Positions 1-4,688 of a DNA stretch of 7,062 bases are shown here, piece after piece. Each line of letters starts with the position of its first letter. Position 1 is the first letter of the stretch. The DNA lies in contig MHYW01000103.1 of assembly GCA_001828545.1 (NCBI GenBank), positions 1 to 7,062 of the forward strand. The letters run 5' to 3'. Source of the stretch: Planctomycetes bacterium RIFCSPHIGHO2_12_FULL_52_36. Its GTDB lineage: Bacteria; Planctomycetota; Brocadiia; Brocadiales; Bathyanammoxibiaceae. A program made the translations under genes and the position numbers. The notes under the pieces were generated by a model. That model did not search any database and was not told the origin of the DNA. It saw only the letters and a program-made list of their open reading frames with translations.

Positions 1-827
1 CCCTGGGGTGCAATATGCGCTGCGGCGACTGTCAGAACTGGCAGATAGCCCATGTTCGCCTTGGCGAATCTGCCTCAGGCATGACCCGATTGGGACAGGC
101 CGCGGTCCGCACCACCCCGCTATCCCCGGAAGAACTGGTAAATTATGCCCGTAAGGGTGGGTGCCAGGGGATAGCCTGGACGTACAATGAACCTACTATC
201 TGGATGGAATATGCCATAGACGGGGCCAAACTGGCCAAGGCACAGGGTCTTTACACCGTCTTTGTTACAAACGGATACGTGGGGCTGGAGGCCCTGGACG
301 CTATCGGGCCTTATCTGGACGCCTACCGGGTAGACTTCAAAGGCAGAATGGAAGGCAGCCGCTTCTACCGGGAGGTGGCAAAGATTAAAAACCCAAGACC
401 CATCCTGGAGGCAGTCACCAGGGCCAGGAAGAAGTGGAACATGCACGTAGAGATTATTACCAACGTAGTGCCAGGCTACAACGACAGCCCCGAGGAATTA
501 AGGGACATTGCCAGGACCATCCTGGAAAACCTGGGCAAGGAGACCCCCTGGCACGTCACGCGCTTCTACCCTTACCTGGAGCTTGGACACCTCCCCCCCA
601 CCCCCATAGAAAAACTGGAAGAGGCCAGAGAGATAGGTATGACAGCGGGGCTGGAATTCGTCTACCTGGGCAACGTCCCCGACCACCCGGGAGAGCATAC
701 CTACTGCAACAAATGCGGTAAGGCGGTCATAGAGAGGATGGGCTACTACGTAAGCATCCATGGGCTGGAAGACAAGAACTGCAGGTTCTGCGGTAACGCC
801 CTCCCTATAGTGGGAGAAATCCTGTAG
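1..827 (+). CDS. amrS: AmmeMemoRadiSam system radical SAM enzyme (5' end outside window)
   Basis: Radical SAM enzyme of the AmmeMemoRadiSam group, named for genomic association with AMMECR1 and Memo domain proteins; its substrate is not settled. The reading frame is open from base 3, and codons before the first ATG (15) read L-G-C-N. The cluster motif CX3CX2C is therefore complete, with cysteines at 9-11, 21-23 and 30-32, followed by QNW, as in this family. This shows that the gene starts upstream and that ATG 15 is internal. About 275 codons are visible; I infer that roughly 60 are missing. Further signs are TYNEPTIWMEYA, the VFVTNGYV strand, ITNVVPGYNDS, and a C-terminal zinc-ribbon-like pair (CNKC and CRFC near the end), all usual for the group. 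The stop is one base before the next ATG, so co-transcription is likely. AMMECR1 and Memo genes are not in view. Confidence 0.9.
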   Translation, partial: LGCNMRCGDCQNWQIAHVRLGESASGMTRLGQAAVRTTPLSPEELVNYARKGGCQGIAWTYNEPTIWMEYAIDGAKLAKAQGLYTVFVTNGYVGLEALDAIGPYLDAYRVDFKGRMEGSRFYREVAKIKNPRPILEAVTRARKKWNMHVEIITNVVPGYNDSPEELRDIARTILENLGKETPWHVTRFYPYLELGHLPPTPIEKLEEAREIGMTAGLEFVYLGNVPDHPGEHTYCNKCGKAVIERMGYYVSIHGLEDKNCRFCGNALPIVGEIL

Positions 828-828
828 G

Positions 829-1677
829 ATGGGCAGGGCAAAGGTCATAGCCCTCCTGACCGATTTTGGCCTTGCGGACCCCTACGTAGGGGCGATGAAG
901 GCAGTCATTGCAGGGATTAACCCAAAAGTCCAAATCATAGACATATCTCACCATGTCCCACCTCAAGACATACAGGAAGGGGCCTTTATCCTTTATTCCT
1001 CTTATAAGTACTTTCCGAAGGACACTATTTTTGTGGCAGTAGTAGACCCCGGGGTAGGGACCAGGCGGAGGATAGTATGCGTGAGGACAGGACGGTATAC
1101 CTTCCTTGCCCCGGACAACGGACTGTTGGGCCTTGTTATAACCAAAGCAGACGTAGGGGCACGGCGTGCCGTGCCCCTACTAGCCGTTGAGGTCACTAAT
1201 ACCAGATATTTCCTCCCCGAGGTGAGCAGTACCTTCCACGGCAGGGACGTCTTTGCCCCGGTAGCGGCCCACCTCTCAAGGGGGTTAAAACCAACTAAAC
1301 TGGGCAGGCAGATAGACGACCCCCATACCTTTTCTTTCCCAGACCCCATAGTCGTAAAAAAAGGCGTCCTGAAGGGAGAGATAATCCATATAGACCGCTT
1401 CGGCAATCTGATTACCAACGTTGAACACGTCTGGGCAGAGGTACTGGACTGGGGCCCTGTGTCTATTTCCGTAAAGGACAAGGAGATTTCTCGTATCAGC
1501 CACACTTATCAGGAGGGGCAGGTGGGAGAACTGCTGGCCCTCTTTGGCAGTTCTGGGTACCTGGAACTCTCTATCAATATGGGGAATGCCAGGGAGGTCT
1601 TAGGGTGCACAAGAGGGGATAAGGTGGTTGTACGTTACAAAGATAGGGCATATAATAGCGACCGCAGTAGCTTATAA
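829..1677 (+). CDS. SAM hydroxide adenosyltransferase (DUF62 / SAM_HAT family)
   Basis: Cytoplasmic enzyme of the family that uses a water-derived hydroxide to split S-adenosylmethionine into adenosine and methionine; relatives are the fluorinase and chlorinase. The 282 codons cover the full family: N-terminal TDFGLADPYVGAMKAVI (from residue 11), VDPGVGTRRR (72-81), APDNGLL (94-100), VSSTFHGRDVFAP (132-144) and the C-terminal-domain start IIHIDRFGNLITN (185-197). The Asp-Arg-His triad known for the family maps to about D73, R80 and H137. I see no halide-enzyme-type insertion. A perfect 28-nt palindrome adds about nine residues (GARRAVPLL) between the DNG region and the STFHGRD motif. The ATG lies one base after the upstream stop; GGGAGA lies about 11 bases before it, so the ribosome site is weak and translational coupling is likely. 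Its position next to a radical SAM enzyme may be incidental. Confidence 0.93.
   Translation: MGRAKVIALLTDFGLADPYVGAMKAVIAGINPKVQIIDISHHVPPQDIQEGAFILYSSYKYFPKDTIFVAVVDPGVGTRRRIVCVRTGRYTFLAPDNGLLGLVITKADVGARRAVPLLAVEVTNTRYFLPEVSSTFHGRDVFAPVAAHLSRGLKPTKLGRQIDDPHTFSFPDPIVVKKGVLKGEIIHIDRFGNLITNVEHVWAEVLDWGPVSISVKDKEISRISHTYQEGQVGELLALFGSSGYLELSINMGNAREVLGCTRGDKVVVRYKDRAYNSDRSSL
1153..1180. repeat. Perfect 28-nt palindrome embedded in the SAM hydrolase gene
   Basis: Two 13-base arms (GTAGGGGCACGGC and its exact reverse complement) flank a central GT. The codons read V-G-A-R-R-A-V-P-L-L, residues 109-118. Relatives normally have a shorter link between the DNG motif and the STFHGRD motif, so about 27 bases look inserted without disturbing the frame. 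I recall similar GGGGCACGGC palindromes as dispersed repeats in other bacterial genomes, but cannot check that here. Confidence 0.8.
1628..1656 (+). promoter_or_regulatory. Candidate sigma-70 promoter for mntA-hepT
   Basis: TTGTAC (1628-1633) is followed after exactly 17 bases by a perfect TATAAT (1651-1656). It lies inside the last codons of the SAM hydrolase gene, with transcription expected to begin near 1663, about 25-35 bases before the mntA start codons. The -35 match is partial. The AT-richer toxin-antitoxin pair would thus carry its own promoter. This is a sequence match only. Confidence 0.45.
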
Positions 1678-1686
1678 GACTTTGAT

Positions 1687-1995
1687 ATGGTGATGAGAAT
1701 GAAATCCCTTGAAGAGGTCAAAGACATTTTAGCCCGAAATAAAGGGGCATTGAGAGAAAGATTTAAGGTAAAAGAACTGGGCCTCTTTGGTTCTTTTGTA
1801 AAAGGTAGGCAGAGGAAGAGGAGCGATATTGACATCCTGGTGGTGTTTGAAGAGGGTTATAAAACATTTGATAACTACATGGACCTTAAGTTTTTCCTTG
1901 AAGGAATCTTGGATGCAAAAGTAGACCTTGTATTGAAAAATACCCTGAGAGAGGAGATAAAAGAGCACGTCCTCTCGGAGGCTATCTATGTCTAA
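1687..1995 (+). CDS. mntA: MntA-type minimal nucleotidyltransferase (antitoxin of HepT)
   Basis: Small DNA polymerase beta-like nucleotidyltransferase. In the characterised Shewanella system MntA transfers AMP to the HepT toxin and silences it. The diagnostic GSX10DXD motif is intact: G35-S36, then ten residues, then D47-I-D49. A third acidic residue, D80, sits in AKVDLVL. At 102 residues it has the usual size of this minimal family. Three in-frame ATGs (1687, 1693, 1699) are possible starts. The third, giving MKSLEEV, has GGTGA five bases upstream and may be the true one. The 3' end overlaps hepT by 8 bases, the classic antitoxin-first arrangement with coupled translation. Base composition is richer in A and T than the flanking housekeeping genes, which fits lateral acquisition. 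Confidence 0.9.
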   Translation: MVMRMKSLEEVKDILARNKGALRERFKVKELGLFGSFVKGRQRKRSDIDILVVFEEGYKTFDNYMDLKFFLEGILDAKVDLVLKNTLREEIKEHVLSEAIYV

Positions 1996-2335
1996 AAGGA
2001 ATTATATCCTGTTTCTGAATGATATACTAAAGAGTTCAGAGAAGATTCTAAGGTATGCGGATGACAAATCCTTTGAAGAGTTTGTAGGCGATGAAATGTT
2101 GACCGATGCCGTAATTAGAAATCTTGAGGTAATAGGTGAGGCAGTAAAAAATTTACCGGCTGGCGTAAAACAAAAATTTGGTGATATAGAATGGAAGAAG
2201 ATTGCAGGGCTTAGAAATACCCTAATCCATGAATATTTCGGGATTGACTATGAGGTTTTATGGGGCATAGTTAAGAACAAAGTTCCACAATTGAAGGAAC
2301 AAGTAGAGGTTATCTTAAAAGGGCATGAAATGTAG
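1988..2335 (+). CDS. hepT: HepT-like HEPN ribonuclease toxin (DUF86)
   Basis: HEPN-fold RNase of the HepT family, the toxin of an MntA-HepT (type VII) module. The hallmark RX4HXY is present as RNTLIHEY: R76, H81 and Y83. In the studied homologue the tyrosine is the residue AMPylated by MntA, while Arg and His form the nuclease site at a dimer interface. The 115 residues are almost entirely helical in character, with the family signature VIRNLEVIGEAVKNLP at 42-57. The toxin therefore looks catalytically intact. The ATG lies inside the last codons of mntA in another frame. A sample stretch (2041-2100) has 23 G or C in 60 bases, clearly lower than bioA (39 of 60 in 3781-3840). No terminator is evident after the stop; bioA follows 63 bases later. 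Confidence 0.92.
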   Translation: MSKRNYILFLNDILKSSEKILRYADDKSFEEFVGDEMLTDAVIRNLEVIGEAVKNLPAGVKQKFGDIEWKKIAGLRNTLIHEYFGIDYEVLWGIVKNKVPQLKEQVEVILKGHEM

Positions 2336-2398
2336 TTACCTAAAATGGGCATAGGAAATATTGGTCTGGCATTATTGATAAAGCAGTAGATCATATTC

Positions 2399-4165
2399 TT
2401 GCTGATTGCAAAAGACCTAAATAGCCTGGAAGCCTGGGACAAGGCATACCTCTGGCACCCCTTTACCCAGATGTCCAGTTTCTTAAAAGAAAGCCCTCTC
2501 ATAATAAAAGAGGCAAAGGGGGTCATACTTAAGGACGTCCACGGGAAGGAATACCTGGACGGCGTCTCCTCCCTCTGGTGCAACGTACACGGCCACAGGA
2601 AAAAGGAGATAGACAGGGCCATCAATGCCCAGCTAAAACGGGTGGCCCACTCCACCCTGCTGGGCGCATCCAACGTCCCCTCCATAATGCTGGCAAAGAG
2701 GCTTGTGGAGATAGCCCCCAAGTGGCAGGGGGCACCCCAACATATTCCCCCCTCCCCTGGTGGGAGGGGGAAGGGGGAGGGGGATTCACCCCCACCCTTC
2801 CCTCCCCCCTCAAGGGGGAGGGAAGTGGAGTCAGACAGCACTACAGCCCAGGTAGCAGGGCTGCCCCGGGCTAAGGGGCTTACTAAGGTATTTTATTCTG
2901 ACGATGGCTCCACGGCCGTAGAGGCGGCCCTGAAGATGGCCTTCCAGTACTGGCAGCAATCAGGGCATCCTGAAAAGAGGAAGTTCCTTGCCCTTCAATA
3001 TGCCTACCATGGCGACACCTTTGGGGCTGTGGCCGTGGGGGGAATCCCGCAATTTCATGACATTTACCGACCGCTTACCCTCTCTTCCACCTCCATCTTC
3101 ACCCCCTCCATTCCCTCCCCCCTCAAGGGGGAGGGAGAAATAAGCCGAATGTCCGAACCTTCCGAGGAGGGGAAAGGGGGTGGAACGCCTGGTAGAAAGT
3201 CACTCCAAGATACCCAGCCTGCACCTGTTGAATCAGTTCCCCCCTCCCCTGGTGGGAGGGGGAAGGGGGAGGGGGATTCACCCCCACCCTTCCCTCCCCC
3301 CTCAAGGGGGAGGGAAGCCGGGCGTGGAGGCACTACTGCCCAAACCCTCTTTGCCCCATCTCCCCACTGTTACCGTTGCCCTGTGGGAAAAAGTAAAGAG
3401 ACCTGTCGCATGGCCTGCCTGGGGGAGATGGAGAAAATCCTTGCCCAGCACCATCAAGAACTTGCCGCCCTGATAATTGAACCCCTCATCCAGGGGGCAG
3501 GGGGGATGATAGTCCATCCCACAGGTTACCTTAAGGGCGTCAGGGAGTTATGCAGTAAATACAATGTGTTGCTGATTGCCGATGAGATACTGACCGGTTT
3601 CGGGAGGACAGGGAAGATGTTTGCCTGTGAACATGAAGGGGTGGTACCCGACATTATGGCCATTTCCAAGGGGCTAACCGGTGGGTATCTACCCCTTGCG
3701 GCCACCCTGGTAACAGAGGACATATATAATGCCTTTCTTGGAGACCAGGGCAGAACCTTCTTCCACGGCCACACCTACACGGGTAACCCCCTGGCCTGCT
3801 CGGCCGCCCTGGCAAGTCTGGAGGTGTTTGAAAAGGAGGCCGTCCTTAAAAACCTCCAGCCCAAAATGGAATTTCTAAGAAACAGGTTACAGGATTTTTA
3901 CGGCCTGGAGTCAGTGGGGGACGTCCGCCACTGCGGCCTCATTGCGGGGATAGAGCTGGTCAAAGACAGGCAGACCAGGGAACCTTATCCCTCCGCCGAG
4001 AGGATAGGCCACAGGGTCTGCCTTGAGGCCAGAAACCAGGGAGCCCTGCTCAGGCCCCTGGGGGACGTGATAGTGGTTATGCCACCGTTGTCCATTACCC
4101 TGAGACAACTGGACAAGCTAGTGGGTATTGTGTGGAATTCTGTAAAGGCAGTAGCTAGTAGCTAG
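2399..4165 (+). CDS. bioA: Adenosylmethionine-8-amino-7-oxononanoate aminotransferase with two in-frame repeat insertions
   Basis: PLP-dependent fold-type I transaminase that makes 7,8-diaminopelargonic acid in biotin synthesis. Landmarks are LWHPFTQM (18-25), SSLWCNVHGH (57-66), YSDDGSTAVEAALKMA (166-181), AYHGDT (202-207), the PLP-ring aspartate D395 in ADEILTGFGRTG, the Schiff-base lysine K424 in SKGLTGG, and HGHTYTGNPL. The family is about 430-450 residues; this one has 588. The excess is two insertions, about residues 108-159 and 232-316, rich in Pro, Gly, Ser and Lys/Arg. Both fall between conserved segments, and removing them restores normal length and spacing. No stop or frameshift occurs. 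The start is uncertain: a stop lies in frame at 2387, and TTG 2399 is the only standard start before EAWDKAYLWHP; no Shine-Dalgarno is evident. The last codons (AVASS-stop) come from a TAG-rich repeat. No other biotin genes are visible. Confidence 0.93.
   Translation: MLIAKDLNSLEAWDKAYLWHPFTQMSSFLKESPLIIKEAKGVILKDVHGKEYLDGVSSLWCNVHGHRKKEIDRAINAQLKRVAHSTLLGASNVPSIMLAKRLVEIAPKWQGAPQHIPPSPGGRGKGEGDSPPPFPPPSRGREVESDSTTAQVAGLPRAKGLTKVFYSDDGSTAVEAALKMAFQYWQQSGHPEKRKFLALQYAYHGDTFGAVAVGGIPQFHDIYRPLTLSSTSIFTPSIPSPLKGEGEISRMSEPSEEGKGGGTPGRKSLQDTQPAPVESVPPSPGGRGKGEGDSPPPFPPPSRGREAGRGGTTAQTLFAPSPHCYRCPVGKSKETCRMACLGEMEKILAQHHQELAALIIEPLIQGAGGMIVHPTGYLKGVRELCSKYNVLLIADEILTGFGRTGKMFACEHEGVVPDIMAISKGLTGGYLPLAATLVTEDIYNAFLGDQGRTFFHGHTYTGNPLACSAALASLEVFEKEAVLKNLQPKMEFLRNRLQDFYGLESVGDVRHCGLIAGIELVKDRQTREPYPSAERIGHRVCLEARNQGALLRPLGDVIVVMPPLSITLRQLDKLVGIVWNSVKAVASS
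2720..2875 (+). repeat. In-frame repeat insertion 1 in bioA (contains 81-bp copy A at 2745-2825)
   Basis: About 52 extra codons lie between LVEIAP and GLTKVFYSDDGS, which are nearly contiguous in ordinary BioA proteins. The core 2745-2825 is identical over 81 bases to 3237-3317. It contains two stem-loops: arms CCCCCTCCC/GGGAGGGGG, and TTCCCTCCCCC/GGGGGAGGGAA (2798-2824) with loop CTCAA. The plus strand has no stop triplet in any frame. The edges given are estimates from the protein family, not defined ends of an element. Confidence 0.85.
2762..2783 (+). other. G-quadruplex-forming motif in bioA sense strand (second copy at 3254-3275)
   Basis: Four runs of three to five G are separated by A, AA and A, which meets the usual four-run G-quadruplex pattern with very short loops. 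It is on the coding strand, so the bioA mRNA also carries it. The repeat copy at 3254-3275 is identical. C runs just downstream (2789-2810 and its copy) give a similar motif on the other strand. This is a motif match only. Confidence 0.6.
3092..3346 (+). repeat. In-frame repeat insertion 2 in bioA (two repeat modules, including 81-bp copy B at 3237-3317)
   Basis: About 85 extra codons interrupt bioA between HDIYRPL and LFAPSPHCYRCP. The segment is composite. A first module at 3111-3137 has the same TTCCCTCCCCC-type hairpin as the other copies and is followed by a G-rich stretch to about 3182. A unique spacer of about 55 bases (3183-3236) follows. Then comes the 81-bp unit at 3237-3317, identical to the one in insertion 1 and displaced by 492 bases (164 codons), hence read in the same frame. 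Edges are estimated from the normal BioA sequence. Confidence 0.85.
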
Positions 4166-4218
4166 TAGATAGTAGCTAGTAGATAGTAGCTAGTAGATAG
4201 TAGCTAGTAGATAGTAGA
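4150..4218 (+). repeat. Tandem 14-bp TAG-rich repeat overlapping the 3' end of bioA
   Basis: Four perfect copies of TAGTAGCTAGTAGA occupy 4156-4211, with partial units on both sides. Because 14 is not a multiple of three, successive copies place TAG in all three plus frames, and the reverse strand (TCTACTAGCTACTA) is closed in all three frames as well. The array supplies the last bioA codons (Ala-Val-Ala-Ser-Ser) and its TAG stop. Related sequence in the opposite orientation lies at 4604-4688. Confidence 0.92.
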
Positions 4219-4233
4219 GAGGGGAAACCATTA

Positions 4234-4590
4234 TTATGTCTGGCGTATGCTTTTAATGAGACCGGAAAGCATTCTTCCTATTTCTTCGGCTGAATTAAGA
4301 CACTTTTGGGGTTCCTTCATGAACCCCAGATCATTTGCTAAAATAAAGTAGTATCGTAATTCCTCAAGAGAACTTTGGGCAATATTATAAAAATGCGATT
4401 TATCTCTTAACGTCCGTTTATTAAATCCTTCTGCAATATTCGCTGGAACGGAGACAGCAGACCTCCGCATCTGGGAAGCCAGTCCAAATTTCTCTTCATG
4501 GGGAAAATCTTTGGTAAGCTGATAAACATTCAAAACAAGCTGGTGGGCCTTCCCCCAGACCTCAAGGTCTTCAAACCTCTTTGCTTTCAT
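4234..4590 (-). CDS. Four-helix bundle protein (23S rRNA IVP / S23 family)
   Basis: Member of the four-helix bundle family first met as the protein encoded in 23S rRNA intervening sequences and related to the Avd accessory protein of diversity-generating retroelements. The cellular role of stand-alone members is not established. Family motifs are complete: FEDLEVWGKAHQL (6-18), FGLASQMRRSAVSVPANIAEG (35-55) and SSLEELRYYFILANDLG (73-89). At 118 residues it is full length and predicted helical throughout. AAAGGGAG ends two bases before the ATG, with a further AGGGG upstream; together these give an adequate ribosome-binding site. No reverse transcriptase, template repeat or rRNA gene is near, so a retroelement or rRNA-intron context is not supported. 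It is much richer in A and T than its neighbours (14 G or C among 60 bases in 4381-4440) and is bracketed by inverted repeats, which suggests acquisition. Confidence 0.92.
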   Translation of the reverse strand: MKAKRFEDLEVWGKAHQLVLNVYQLTKDFPHEEKFGLASQMRRSAVSVPANIAEGFNKRTLRDKSHFYNIAQSSLEELRYYFILANDLGFMKEPQKCLNSAEEIGRMLSGLIKSIRQT

Positions 4591-4603
4591 TGCTCCCTTT
4601 CCC

Positions 4604-4688
4604 CTAGCTACTAGCTACTGATACAAGGCAGGTCAGGAGACCTGCCTCTACCCTGGCTACTATCTACTAGCTACCAGCTACTAGCTAT
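4604..4688. repeat. Composite repeat: CTA-rich block, GGCAGGTC hairpin, CTA-rich block
   Basis: CTAGCTACTAGCTACT (4604-4619) is followed by a hairpin module (about 4620-4655) and a second CTA-rich block (4656-4687). The last block encodes the C-terminal residues Ala-Ile-Ala-Ser-Ser-Trp and the TAG stop of the minus-strand GGDEF/HD-GYP gene. The same order of CTA-rich bases and hairpin module recurs at 6979-7062 in the same orientation. Confidence 0.85.
4626..4647 (-). terminator. Stem-loop 24 bases after the GGDEF/HD-GYP stop, possible terminator
   Basis: A 9-base stem (AGGCAGGTC/GACCTGCCT) with loop AGGA lies just downstream of the minus-strand stop at 4671. Only a weak T-containing tail (TTGTAT) follows in the direction of transcription. 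The same hairpin recurs as a dispersed repeat, so termination may be a by-product of the repeat rather than its purpose. Confidence 0.3.

Larger units (their letters stand above)
4150..4688. mobile_element. Putative repeat-bounded cassette carrying a four-helix bundle gene
   Basis: The minus-strand four-helix bundle gene is flanked on the left by TAGTAGCTAGTAGA repeats and on the right by their reverse complement (CTAGCTACTAGCTACT at 4604-4619 and a further block at 4656-4687). The unit sits exactly between the 3' ends of two convergent genes. It contains no transposase, so any movement would need a factor encoded elsewhere. The call as a mobile unit is inference; the inverted flanks are seen directly. 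Confidence 0.4.

Noticed and set aside
15..827. ATG at 15 as the true start of the radical SAM gene
   Set aside because: The first cluster cysteine lies upstream at 9-11 in the same frame, so the gene must begin before the window.
1153..1180. Rho-independent terminator
   Set aside because: It is in the middle of an open gene and is not followed by a T run.
1002..1505. Minus-strand open frame within the SAM hydrolase gene
   Set aside because: The plus-strand gene is full length with conserved motifs; the reverse product is compositionally unlike a protein family I know.
2248..2841. Long minus-strand open frame over the start of bioA and the end of hepT
   Set aside because: It lies opposite two well-supported genes and is kept open by the stop-poor repeat; its protein shows only repeat-derived Pro/Gly sequence and no family motif.
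3064..3333. Minus-strand open frames across bioA insertion 2
   Set aside because: The repeat is open in five of six frames, so these are by-products; the product has the same low-complexity sequence as the antisense of insertion 1.
2399..4165. bioA as a pseudogene disrupted by repeats
   Set aside because: The frame is continuous, both insertions are multiples of three, and all catalytic and PLP-binding residues remain.
4150..4218. CRISPR array
   Set aside because: The unit is a 14-bp head-to-tail tandem without spacers, and no cas gene is present.
4234..4590. Diversity-generating retroelement accessory (Avd) protein
   Set aside because: No reverse transcriptase, template or variable repeat is visible, and the sequence fits the stand-alone four-helix bundle family.
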